This document shows, piece after piece, positions 45,214 to 56,097 of a stretch of DNA of 64,000 bases. The notes beneath the pieces were generated by a model. It saw only the letters and a list, made by a program, of their open reading frames with translations. It was not told where the DNA came from and did no database searches. This DNA comes from Cyclaneusma minus (lineage: Eukaryota > Ascomycota > Leotiomycetes > Marthamycetales > Marthamycetaceae). Numbering within the stretch: the stretch's first letter is position 1; every line of letters begins with the position of its first letter. The stretch spans positions 186,001-250,000 of the forward strand of contig JAKZHN010000025.1 of assembly GCA_037179335.1 (NCBI GenBank). The letters run 5' to 3'. The translations under genes and the position numbers were made by a program.

Positions 45214-45383
45214 CATTCCAAATACTTGGGAATATTCCAAGTAACAATTGGTGGAGCCTCAGGCTACAGCACTAGTCCCTGCGCTAAGGCTAGCGTCTCT
45301 CTCACTGCTATATCAGCAGTCCTTAGCTAGACCTTCCCAATACAAGCACCTACGTCCCTCAACAACAATGAATATTTGCAGTG
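45214..45383 (+). repeat. 19-bp phased repeat interrupted by a solo LTR
   Basis: Unit 45214-45232 is CATTCCAAATACTTGGGAA. The next unit starts at 45233 (TATTCCAAGTA...) and is split by the solo LTR at 45249-45364. Removing the LTR and one copy of ACAAT restores a 19-base unit ending ...ACAATGAA, and TATTTG then begins the next. Confidence 0.65.
45249..45364 (+). mobile_element. Solo LTR (116 bp) with ACAAT target duplication
   Basis: Same family as 43169-43278. It starts TGGTGGAGCCTCAGGC and ends CCCTCAACA, with ACAAT on both sides (45244-45248 and 45365-45369). The CAACA end is intact here, while the TGTTG start has one change. Confidence 0.82.
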
Positions 45384-45997
45384 ATTAGCATCCTGCTCAT
45401 GTGAAATATTCCAAGCCAATCAGTAACGTAGCGTTCATGGATCACTAGCATCCGAGCTACTACTCGGCCAATCACGACGACACTGAAGCAGACAGAGCTC
45501 GAGCTAGACGAAAACAGAAGTGTGCCAGTGCCTGATATTCGAGAACTGATACCACCATGAGAATACCGAACATACCGTGTTTTTGCGTACTGGCATGTAG
45601 TAACTGAGACTTGTTGTAGTCCTGTTGTGTAAATCCTACATGGTACCGACGCGCTGTTTCTGCTTGGCAATAACCATGAAATTCCGAGACGAGCGTGATA
45701 TCTCCACTTCTTCTGGTGCCCGCCGAACCCCACGAGCCATGAATTAGAAATGCAGATAACTGGGAGGATATAGCTACAACCCAGGCCTAAACAACGTAAG
45801 TCTCTTCTCCGCCAACGCCGCAAAACGCCTGGAACACGCTTGCACGAGCGCTGAATGCGAAAAAAAAAAGGCAGCGGACATCATTGCTCATAGCATCATC
45901 GTACACTTCTCTCCTTCACATCCATCTCACTCCACCGCAGCCATCACAATCCATCCACCCCAAGCGCAGTTTCAGGGTGGGAAAGTAGCATGGCCGC
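45384..45997. other. Intergenic; no gene supported
   Basis: The open minus-strand frame 45359-45823 has no domain and no supporting features. It lies downstream of the VanZ-like gene, so part of the stretch is probably its 3' flank. Confidence 0.4.
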
Positions 45998-46981
45998 TCA
46001 ATCAGCCCTCTTCTTCGCCCCCTGCCTATCCTCCTCCATCACCTTCCCATTCCCGCCACCATTAACAACCACCCCATTAGCATTACTCAAACTCGGTCCA
46101 TCCGCACCCTCCACATCATCATCCTCCCAATTATCCACCTCGTTCTCATCCCAATTATCAACCTGCTCATCCAAACTCCTCGTAATGGGCGCTTCGTGCG
46201 CTTCCACAACCCCATCCTGTTGTACTCCAATGCCACCCACTGCCTCGCCCAGTTCCACATCTCTCTCCGCATTTCCGTCTTCCAAATCATCGCCACCAGC
46301 CAACGCTCCATATAGTCCCCGCCTCCGCCGCTCCAACATGCGTTTATGATACCACGTACACAACCCCACTGCACTTAAACTCCCCGCAATGTTGGCGACT
46401 ATATCGTAAACATCAAACTCGCGATCGTTGGGGAGCCAGGCTTGGAGAAATTCAGAGCCGAGACAGAGGAGGAATGTGCAGGTGAAGAGTGTGAGGTGGA
46501 GAGTGCGTCGGCGCGTGGTGTCGATGGACCAGTAGAAGGTTAGGGTGAGGAGGAAGAAAGAGAACAAGTGGAGGACTTTGTCGGATTGGGAGAATGTGGG
46601 GATGGTGAAGGACGGGGAGGAGGCATCGGAGGGGTCGTCTGAAGGTGGGTCGGAGGGGTCGGAAGGAGGGTCCCCTGACGGGGTGTGGGGGAGCAGGCCG
46701 ATGTAGGCGGCGAGGAGGAGGAGGAAGCAGAAGGCGCCTGGGGAGGGTTGTTAGCTTAGACGGTTGATGGCTGAGAATTTGATAGTGGAACGATGGACAA
46801 AGCTGAGGCTTTGCATCTGCCAAGCATATTCGAATCGAGTACACAGAATGGGAGAACTTGAGGAGCAAAGAGGTCATGGCGGCCGATGTGGCGAGGCTGG
46901 GCTGCTGACGACGACGGCGGAAAAAGCTTCAAGAACACCTCGGCAGAAGTACTTACCCGCGAAGGGCAGCCGGATGCGCAT
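45998..46981 (-). CDS. VanZ-like domain membrane protein, two exons (254 aa)
   Basis: Exon 1 (46957-46981) encodes only MRIRLPFA plus one base. The intron 46738-46955 or so has donor GTAAGT and acceptor CCCCAG; exon 2 is 45998-46737. The join reads LPFAGAFCFLLLL. Membrane spans lie at about residues 8-20, 60-77, 82-100 and 113-130. The phrases SDKVLHLFSFFLLT and LGSEFLQAWLPNDREFDVYDIVANIAG match the VanZ-like family (His in the first, E/Q and D-x-x-D/N in the second). A Pro/Ser/Asp-rich loop separates spans 1 and 2, and the C-terminal ~110 residues are acidic and likely disordered. Function of fungal members is unknown. The tiny first exon explains why the start is easy to miss. Confidence 0.8.
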
Positions 46982-48809
46982 TGTGTGTGGTTTTGTTCTT
47001 GGATGCTATTGTAGGCGTCGAGGTGTATTTTGTTTCATGGCGTTTGGTGTCTCAGGCTTGGGTGAGGTGATTGGTAGTGACTGGAGGTGGCATGCTTTTG
47101 TTCTTGACGTGATCTACAAAGCTCCTGCGCCGCAGCGGGAAGGCTGGCAGTCCTGGCTTTGGCCGTGGGATGTCCGAAGAAACTATTTAATGCGAGGATT
47201 ACTTCTAGTTCTTATTTATTAATTTAAGCTAACTTAAGCTGAAATGCATATCTTTGCAGATAGTTATACCCGTAAATATTTTCTATCGACTCTTTATATC
47301 GACTTTTCGTAAAGCCAGCACCGTAGCATTCTGATGGAGAGGGATCCTTTGCAAAAAGCAAAAGGGGACTGGATGACATGGAAGTGAGTGAATGTGATGA
47401 CGATATCTGAGAGGGGTTGCGGCCGCGAGCGGCCGCTGCACCCGCATAATTACCAAATAGGAATTCCACACTTTTTTGAACATTATGAGTAGATGGGTTT
47501 GCTCTCGTTTGTTCTGTTTCCTACAATAAAGCCCGTTCTTCATTTTTTTTAAAAAAAAGAGCGGCAAGCTGGAATTTGGGTTTTTAAATTCAGATAATCT
47601 GAAAATAAAAACACCCCCTATCTATTTTTGCTCTGCGTCAAGGCCAGAGGTTTGCTCTGTACCACCATTGACAGAAGAACCCGGGATTGTGGATGTCGGC
47701 AGCGAAGGGGGCCAAAGAGGGTGAGAGGGGGTTTTCGGTCATGTTATTGTCGATGTCGGCAGCGATTGGATGATTTGGCCTCCGTCGTCTGGCAGCTCTA
47801 GCTGCTTCTTCCTCTCTCTCCTCTTGCTGCCGGGGCTGAGGTCGGCATTGTATTCCCAGGTGCCTCGTTCAGTACGCTTCTTGTCCGTCATTCTGGAAAA
47901 CGCAGAGATCGAAGCCAGGAAATCTCACTCTCAAGCTGCTACTTCGACGCCGGTGGAACAGCAAAATCGCAGACGACCGCCACTTCGAAGCCAATACTGA
48001 TCGCTGAAGTTTCCGACAACGACCACTTTACTAGCCACGCTGACAGACGAGTCCGATTCTGAGACAATGGGAGAATGCTGCTGTTCACACCGGAAGTAGG
48101 TCAAGTCTTGTATTGGGAGCTTAAGAAATGTAAGAACAGAAATGAAATCCAGAGTCATTTGTGTGTGGGATCCCCCCACCTTCCTTGTGTCCTGGGGTCG
48201 TTCCTTCCTCTTCAAGTCCCTCCCGACACCAATCACAAAACAAGAAAACGACCATTGCTTATCTGATACAGCTGATGCTGGCAATGAATAGGAAATTGAC
48301 ATTAAGGAACAAATAGAGAGAATACCACCAATTGGAAGTCCAAATGTCACTTTAGACAGGTCTCTTGATAGCGAAAGGAATTTGAAGTAAAAGGCGCAAT
48401 AAGAATTGCTGCAATTGACAATGGCCAAATATATAGATATTACAAGCAGGGAAGGCCTGGCAAGAGCATGTTGAGTCCGAATTACTTAGTACTGAGAATC
48501 ACAGTGCGTACGCAGTAGCGAGGGTTTGGTGTAGTATGTAGTAGATCGACGAATATTTGAAGTCAATTATCCCCACACGCCAAGACCTGGCCTTGGTGCC
48601 TGAGGCATCAGCTTGCGATCGCGATGTTCCAGAGTCTCAATTGCACGTCATACTCCAGCAACCACACACTTGAGCTGCCGGCCACACCTGCATCCCATCC
48701 TCAAATCGTCCCAAACCGCGTCCCCCATCTACGCCAATGCCGCTCTACACAGCAACCCCAATTTGACCGCGACCCGCCGCACGAGAAGGTGGAGGGCGCG
48801 ACTGCAGAA
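46982..48809. other. Intergenic region between divergent VanZ-like and SPT7 genes
   Basis: No gene is supported in these 1.8 kb. A segment at 47335-47368 (ATGGAGAGGGAT... then TTGCAAAAAGCAAAAGGGG) recurs at 36447-36488. Two GCGGCCGC palindromes lie at about 47418-47436. The 3' portion is the presumed promoter and leader of SPT7; an in-frame ATG at 48624 is discussed there. Confidence 0.45.
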
Positions 48810-51800
48810 ATGTCGTTCCCCAACTCAAGGAATGACTGGCACCCAAACTCCCTGCAACACTACGATGAGCGCCAGCAGAGCGAGCGGATATCTAACACCC
48901 CAGAGAGGATGGAAAGTGCCGACGAGGTCGACGAGGTCGACTCGCTGCACCAGCTGTTCCGCAGGGCCCACAAGGAATCCGCGCAAAGGCTGGACGCTTT
49001 TCTGTCGGGCGCCTTTGTGTCGCTGAAGCATCACAATGCTGGCGGTGCAGAAGATGGCGACGATGCTCAATTGGACCTACCGAACGACACTTCCGCTGTC
49101 GCAGCCGACCAACCTGTCGCAACTGCTCCTAAGAAACCAGCTCGCACTTTCGACGAAGACAACTATGACGACGATGAGGAGGAGGATGATGCGCCGATAC
49201 AGGAGTCGCCCCTCAAAGGTCGCAATGTGGGTCCCCTGCCGTCGCCCTCTAAGTCGGGAAGCTCTCCAATTCCATCTGAGCTGGATCCTGCAAAGCAAGC
49301 CGAAAAGGACAAAGCTGCCAAAGAAGCCGAGAAGCCAAAGACTGCCGAAGATGTTAGGAAGCAATTGGAGGAATCAAAGCGGGCGAAGGAGGAGGCTGCC
49401 AGACGTAGTTTCCACACCATGTTCCACACCCTCGAACACGACCGCATGGCCATGGTTGAGCAGCAAAGACTCGAGGAGTCGGAAAAGCAAATCGATTCGG
49501 AAATGGGCCCGGGAGCTGCGAATGGCAATGCCAATGCGGGAAATAAGAATGGGGCGCAGGGAACTCTGAGTAGTGCGAACTTGGGAGCTTCGAGTTTAAC
49601 CTTGAAGCATCTGATTGCGCGCATCGATCAGAAGCGCGAGAAGGTCAAGGCTTCGGATGCGGAGCTGAGACAACTTATGAGCGAGGTCAGGAAGAACAGG
49701 AGCAAGTGGGCGAGTGAGGAGAACGTACATCAGGAGGAGCTGTATGAGGCTTGCGAAAAGGTTCTGAGTGAGCTGAAGGCGAGGACTGAGTACTCGGCTC
49801 CGTTTCTGCAGCGTGTGAGCAAGAGAGAGGCTCCGACCTACTATGAAAGTAAGCAGTGCTAGTGAAGGTGATCCGCCCGAAGACAGATATTAACAACAAA
49901 TAGTTATCAAGTACCCCATGGATCTCGGCACCATGACGAAAAAGCTCAAGACTCTGCAGTACAAGTCGAGAACTGAGTTTGTCACCGATCTCGAGCTCAT
50001 CTGGAATAACTGCCTGAAGTACAACGCCGACATGACTCACTATCTCCGCAAACATGCCAACGCCATGAAGAAAGAAGCCGACAAACTCACCGGTCTGATA
50101 CCTGATCTCAGAGTCATGTCGCGCGCTGAATTCGAGGCCGAGGAGCGTCGAAAGTTGCATGGCAATGAAGAAGAAGGACCAGACGAGAGCGATGATGAGC
50201 CAATCATGTCTTCTCGAGGCAGGAAAGCGCCTGGTAAGACGGGCGCAAAGGGTTCGAGTAAGACCAGAAAAGATGAATCTGGCCGGGATACTCCAGGAAC
50301 AGATGCAAAACAGAACCCTTCCCAGTCGCAAAACCCCCAGTTGCAACTGAATGGGCTGCAGCGGGAGGGTTCTGAGACGGCTATGGAGGGCAGCAATGGC
50401 TTTTCCACGCCTCCTCTCGGTGTACCTGGCTCCATCACTCCCAGCCATGCCAATGGAGTCCCTGGTAGTGCAAGCGATGCCATGGATATGGATGGACCGT
50501 CTCTCAATGGTATTTCTCTTGGCCATGCTTTAGGAGCTCCTGCAGAAGACTTGCATGAGGACGAAGAAGAGAAGCTCTGGAAACAAGTCACGAAGAAGGA
50601 TCGCGCACAGGTCACCAAGGAACGCCATCACTTGTTCAAAGGCGATCGCATCAATCCCGAAGAGCCCGCTATCCTACGAAGTCGAGCGGGCATGCGAAGA
50701 TGGCTTCGACAACAAGAACAAGCCGCTTGCAACTCTTCTTCCAACAGCAAGTCAGCTGAAGCTAATAATGACGGCCGAGAGGTCGTGAAGGCTTCCGAGA
50801 CTCTTGCTGAAGGCATCGAAGACGAGAACGAGCATGTCAATTTACCAGACTACTATGAGACTCTGGCAGCAATCCCCGATATCCCACCCCAACTTCAATG
50901 GATCGAAGACAGTGAAGGCAACCTCGTCGACCCGTCCGACCAATTCCTGCGTGTGGTCCCACCCGGCCACTTCACAGCCCCACGCAGCGAAATGTCGTCC
51001 AAAATCTTCGGCAATATGCGGCAAATGCAAGAAACGCGCAAGCTGTGTTCGAAAATCAGCGTGATCAAGCAGATGCAGCTGCAATCCCAGGCAAGTACCG
51101 AATTTAACACTCTATTTCTAGACCCTGATCTGAATTTCAATCATTTAATGTCACATATTGAACCTGAAATATCAACTAATCCTTATTCCTTTGCCTGGCA
51201 ACAGATGTACAACAATCAGTTCCAGAAGTATGACCCAGAGCCGTTTATAGAAGCCGACACCGAACCGCACGTGGTGCGAGATGACGGTCCCGTCATGAGT
51301 CCCTGGGTCTGTCGCGCTGCTCTACAACGTTCTATCGGCTCTCTCTGCTACCACGCCGGCTTCGAAGAACTACAGCCTTCTGCGTTGGACGTGATCACCG
51401 ACATTGCAGCAGACTATTTCCAGAAAATCGCTCATTCATTCACTACTTACCGCGAAGCGCCCAAAGTCCCCTTCTCCGGCGAATCATCCGGAGTCGACGA
51501 AGTAACAGGCGCGAGAAAATGGCAGCCAAGATTCACCAACGAAGAAGTAGTGCTCCACACCCTGGCAGAAAACGGCCATGATGTGGAGAGTCTGGATGCT
51601 TATGTGAAAGACGACACTGATCGCTTGGCTACTCGTCTGGGCAGTATGCATGAGCGTATGAAAGCACACTTAGCAGACTTGCTCCGTCCTGCGCTTGAAG
51701 ACGCTGGTCCTGACGGTGCTGGTGCTTTCAAAGACGGCAGCGAGCAATTCGTCGGTGGCGACTTCGCCGAAGAGCTCGGCGAGGATTTCTTCGGTTTCCG

Positions 51801-52371
51801 CGAACTTGGCTTGGATGTTATGTCCGTGCCGTTGCATTTGCTGCAGAGCAAGATGCATTCGCAATATCAGGCCCAGAATCCTGCGGCGGTGGCGGCTATC
51901 AATAATCAGTTTGAAGCCTTGCCGCGTCTTCCTCAGGTCACCCGCGAATACCTGGACGACCAAATTGGTTTGGTGAAGAATTTCTTCCTTGCCAAGCTTC
52001 ATGCTAACGGCGATGAACCGCTCGTTGAAGATGAGGACTTGCCTGCTAAGCAACGCTTCCCCAAACCGCGTCTACCGCCTAGCGGCAAGATTACGAGTCC
52101 AAGGAAGAGGCCGGCTAGGGAGCAAGGGAAGGGAAAGAAGAGGAAGGCGGATGTTGCGGGGGGCAAGGACGGTGCTAAGGAGACCGCATCGGCCAAGAAG
52201 CTCAAGCTGACCAACGGAGTCAATGGAGTGGGCGGCAAAGATGCAGGTGGTGGTGGTGTGGGTGGGGTGCAGATGGAGCGACAGGAGAGCAGCCAGGCGG
52301 GTGGGGCGAGTCCGATGGGGGAGAAGGACGATGTGAGCGCCGTGGGCATGATGAGTCCGGAGAGTTTGTGA
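48810..52371 (+). CDS. SPT7: SPT7-like SAGA complex subunit with bromodomain, three exons (~1130 aa)
   Basis: Exons 48810-49848, 49904-51090 and 51205-52371. Intron 1 (55 bp) is GTAAGC...AATAG with an internal TATTAAC branch site; the join reads TYYEIIKYPMDLGTM, the core of a bromodomain (about residues 325-415, acetyl-lysine Asn in NCLKYN at 387). Intron 2 (114 bp) is inferred: GC donor (CAG/GCAAGT) and CAACAG acceptor, giving VIKQMQLQSQ-MYNNQFQKYDPEPF. A histone-fold region follows (WVCRAALQRSIGSLCYHAGFE to ADYFQK), then FFGFRELGLD and a basic tail. Spt7 scaffolds SAGA, and its histone fold pairs with a TAF10-type partner. I chose MSFPNSRNDW as the start; an in-frame ATG at 48624 would add 62 residues of low-complexity sequence. 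Confidence 0.88.
51091..51204 (+). other. Probable GC-AG intron, 114 nt, in frame and stop-free
   Basis: Starts GCAAGT and ends CAACAG. Its A+T content is visibly higher than the flanks. Retention would add 38 residues (beginning ASTEFNTLF) between conserved SPT7 segments. Confidence 0.7.
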
Positions 52372-52743
52372 AATGTGATTGTTGCTGTTGTTGTTGCTGC
52401 TTGGGCATGTTGTGGCTGACGAGCGTGCGAAGTGAATCGGGCGAATTTGGGATCTTTGAGCCTTGGGCGGAACGAAAGGCTGCCGTGAGCATCAGTCGTA
52501 AATATTTCGGCCTCCCGAGGGAGGGTTGGGTGCCGGGCCCGCGCACCTCCGACGGGATAGATACCTGCAGGTTGATTCTGCTAGTAGTCGTATGCTTGTT
52601 TCGCAAAGATTAAGCTGTGCATTGTCTACGTATAAGGAAAAGTTATATTGTGAAACTGTGGATGGCTTATTATTAAAACGGCAGAGCGGGGGTGACCCTG
52701 CTCTCCTTATGCATTTATATACACTATAAAAATCGACCCATTC
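52372..52743. other. 3' flank of SPT7
   Basis: Holds a TTGCTGTTGTTGTTGCTG stretch right after the stop, then spacer. No gene is supported. Confidence 0.5.
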
Positions 52744-52745
52744 TA

Positions 52746-53303
52746 CAGTAGGGGGCAAAAAGTCTGGGTACACTTAGCATTAAGCGCGATAGCGCCATAT
52801 AGAAATGCGCTAGAGTAAATATAGATAAGCCAAATTAAAGCCCTTTTTCTTTTTTATACAATTATGCAAAAATAAATATGCCAATTAATTGCATGCGCCG
52901 GAAAGCCCTTTTTAAAAAAAATTGAATTTTAAGCCCGCCAATTTTTTTAAAAACAATGCAATTAAAAGCTAGCCCTATTTATTCGGGCCCGCATTATTTA
53001 ATTCCGAAAAATGGGTATAGAATGGCCCCTTTATAGTTTAGACTTGAATTCTATTAAGAATTTCTGGGCTTTATTTAAAACAGCTATTTACAAAGCTGAT
53101 TTAAACCAATACAGAGGCTATTTTTTAAAGATTTATATAAGTGGCATAGGCATAGTGGAATACAATTGTAAATAAATATTTAAAGAGATTAAGGTCTACT
53201 ATGGGCTATAGGTGTCAGATAGTTATTCAGGCCAATGGGTGGTATACAAAGTATTAAAATAGTTGAAAATGACAATTGTACCTAGACTTTTTTCCCCCCA
53301 CTG
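52746..53303 (+). mobile_element. Tc1/mariner-type DNA transposon relic (558 bp)
   Basis: Terminal inverted repeats: CAGTAGGGGGCAAAAAGTCT on the left, and on the right, as reverse complement, CAGTGGGGGGAAAAAAGTCT; similarity continues through a GGTACA. TA dinucleotides flank both ends (52744-52745 and 53304-53305). An internal plus-strand frame (about 53017-53175) reads EWPLYSLDLNSIKNFWALFK, the C-terminal transposase signature (WPPYSPDLNPIENxWxxLK) with its catalytic Asp kept and the DDE Glu changed to Lys. The rest of the transposase is missing, so it is an inactive, internally deleted copy. Confidence 0.85.
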
Positions 53304-53305
53304 TA

Positions 53306-54474
53306 CTACTACATTTTTGTCGGGTTGCTTGTGACAGTGCTTTCAGATCTAGGAACGATAGCGAACATGGCACCGAGACTACCTAGGTTTTACCTTGTGA
53401 ATATGATATGGATATGGAACGTTGTAAACGGTTGTCCGGGCATTTGAGAAAGCAGTTTCAGAATTCAGATGCAAAAGAGATATATAAACGACAGCGATGA
53501 TTGTAAATCGACTAAATGATGATTTTGTAAGGGGAAAAGCGACATAGGGTGTTTATCCAGGCTTTGCCAAAGCAGTTTTTGAAATGCAAGTAGTTCTAGG
53601 AACGAACAGCAAGCGGCACTCGACAAAATCTCGACCTTGTGAGTGTAAAGAGGGGATGGGAAGTCGTTCTAACTTTTGGGCCTCGACCAAAGAGTCTTGG
53701 AATGCGAACAAGGATGGGAATGAGAGCAAGCGGAAATGGATAAAATGGATAGATCTTTGACCTAACATGATTTCCAGGTTTTGACAACCGTACCTACGGT
53801 AAGCCAAGCGACAGGAATGCGAGAACTGATGTCGTTTTGCCTGGTGGTCATGCGCATTCCCAGTCTCGCTGCTGGGGGGTGGCGAGGTATTGCTGCTTCT
53901 TATAACTTGTAGCTTTTTCAATCTCGATATAGAGTTGATTGCTTTGTTTATATACAGCAAGCGGTTCAAAGGCTAGTACCTAGAAAAGCCAATACACTCA
54001 GCTTAGTCCCAACAACCAGCACAATCACAGCATTTATGGCGTAGTGATTCATATGCAAGGAGGAGAGAAGAAAAGGGGGTTTTTTGACTTTCTGTATTGC
54101 CTGGGGCACAGCCGGGCAGTGGCTGGAGCTAGCCTTAAATTTCGAGCTTTTGCGCCACTTGAAGCTATTTAGAGCCATTACGGGGACTTAACGCAAGAGC
54201 CTGGGACTGAATTGAGGCTAGCTCTCAGCTGCTGCAGGGCCGTATATTATATAACTAATTACAAATAAATGGTGTAAGGAAAGAGGGAGGGTGATTTAAA
54301 TTGACTAACAAAGCAACCGTGATTGGTAAGAAAAAGAGCTCTCAGCGATCGTAAAAAGATTCTCTCTTTTATAACCGCTAGGAGCTTCACTCTAGCTTGG
54401 TAGCTTACCCACGTGACAGTAGCCATTCTCACCTCCATAAAACCCATCAGTAAAAAAATATCCCCATTCCCTCC
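53306..54474. other. Intergenic with a diverged ~220-bp duplication
   Basis: Phrases such as TCTAGGAACGA, ACCTTGTGA and AAGCAGTTT recur in the same region (about 53348-53500 and 53566-53700), suggesting an old tandem duplication. Open frames on the minus strand (53553-53969) have no recognisable features. Confidence 0.4.
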
Positions 54475-54835
54475 CTACATATCGCATGAACACCCAAAAT
54501 GGACATTTCCCGAACATCGATTACCAGGGTTAGGCCCGTCGGAAATATATTTGCCAGCGCATCCTTCAGTTTCGCATTTCTCCGGTTTGGCCGGACAACC
54601 GTAGCCGCATGGGCAGCCTTTGGCTCTTCCCTAGTAGTGCTGCATGAGGATTTGCGACGCGGGGGGGGGGGTTTGGGAGAAGAGGAATACGTACGTTGGT
54701 ACAGTGGGCATAGCTTGGGGATGCGTCGCCGACGCAGTCGCCTTTGGTGCAATCGCCGTTGACTTTACCGCAACTGAAGGCGTTGACTGTGGCGATGGCG
54801 CCGAGGAGGAGAGTGGCAAACTGTTGGAAGCGCAT
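54475..54835 (-). CDS. Small secreted cysteine-rich protein, two exons (98 aa, 12 Cys)
   Basis: Exon 1 is 54695-54835 and exon 2 is 54475-54630. The 64-bp intron (54631-54694) has donor GTACGT and acceptor TACTAG, phase 0. Exon 1 gives a signal peptide (MRFQQFATLLLGAIATVNA) and four Cys (22, 29, 34, 45). Exon 2 gives GRAKGCPCGYGCPAKPEKC and ends CSGNVHFGCSCDM, with eight more Cys. Twelve cysteines suggest up to six disulfides in a compact extracellular protein. Size, secretion signal and Cys content resemble fungal small secreted proteins and effectors, or cell-wall/antimicrobial peptides; I cannot assign a named family. The unspliced frame hides exon 2 because the intron shifts register. A long G-run (C-run on the coding strand, about 54660-54670) sits in the intron. 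Confidence 0.75.
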
Positions 54836-56097
54836 TTTGGAGACTATAGGAGGTGGTTGTTTGGAGGTTTATTGAGGGGAAATTTTTTGAGATGAGGTAA
54901 AGTGAAGTGGAGTGGAAATGGAGTGGGATGTGAATCGAGAAGATGGGGTGGAGCAGGTATACACAAGAATCTCGCCTTGTCACTTGAATAAGATTTCGGT
55001 TTCCGCGGAAATCGGAATCTGCATTAATATGCTTCGCTATTTTTGAGAAACAAGGAAATCACCAAAACTTTGGCACAAGTTGCTTGCGCTGCATGCCAAT
55101 ACTCGCCGAGATATAGGAGAATCCAATATAGCTTCGTGCCGTCCGATATTACTTCGCATAAGTGTAACTAAGGTTTCGCCGTTTCAAGTGGACTGGTTTA
55201 ACTTCAACATTACCTACGATTTGCCCGGCACTTGGGACTCATCCGACGTCCGCACAGGACCTTACAATTGCCCCGCACATGAACCTTGAGGCGTTCTCAA
55301 CTCCAGCAGCCAGCTTGTCCGACTCCCGTTCGCTTCCCTCAAGCTTCTCGCCGCCTCGTTCTCTCCGTCACCATGCACATCAACAATTGCATTTCAGACC
55401 TTCGCCATATCATTTGTACTTTACGAGGATCGGTACATATGGCGCGGCTTCGATGTTTCGGCGTTTACTTGGCTGCTTCTTCTTCACCCCCCTTTTTTGC
55501 AATTCGGCATTGTATAAGGGGTGTTCACGACACAAAAAAAATGAGGGATTTATGCAAGAGCGAGCGACCCAAAGGCCGAAAACCAAAACCGAGCCACAAC
55601 GCAATCTGGAATTGTAGGCCTTAGATGCTAAAAACTGGCCCCAAAAGCCGAAATCCGGTGCTAGGAGTAGTAGAGAGAATGAAGGATGTTGGGATCAGTC
55701 TTATGCATAGGTTCTCATGTGACTTCTAGGTTATTGTTATGTGAGCTTGTGTGAGTGTAGAGACGAAGACTGAAACACATGGTGGCACGGTCATGAATTA
55801 CGGTAGGGGGCAGAGGAAAGAGAGAACATGTTAAGACCTCAAGGTATATACGAATCCAGAGCATTGAAGTAGCAAAGCTGCAAACACACCCCTCTAGGTC
55901 GCAATGATGTAAAACCTTGGGGATATGACAAATTACTGCGGATGATCCAAAATATTGCGAGTCTCGACACCCCACACCTATAACCAACCGGACCAGGCAG
56001 CCAGCCAGCGAAAACCCCGTTTACCTCACCGCACCAAACCTCACCGAGCAACTCACCGAGCCAGCAATTCCGCTAGCATCCGATGAGTAGCGCGGCA
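54836..56097. other. Intergenic; no gene supported
   Basis: Short frames at 55279-55624 and 55715-56051 have no domain. The left end is the promoter of the Cys-rich gene. Confidence 0.4.

Noticed and set aside
47415..47470. GCGGCCGC twice and GGAATTCC close together, like a cloning polylinker.
   Set aside because: The surrounding sequence is continuous and natural-looking, with no vector or adaptor sequence. Probably chance; a read-level check could exclude an artefact.
47931..48428. 165-residue minus-strand frame upstream of SPT7.
   Set aside because: Mixed composition, no domain, located in the probable SPT7 promoter/leader; no ATG-context or splice evidence.
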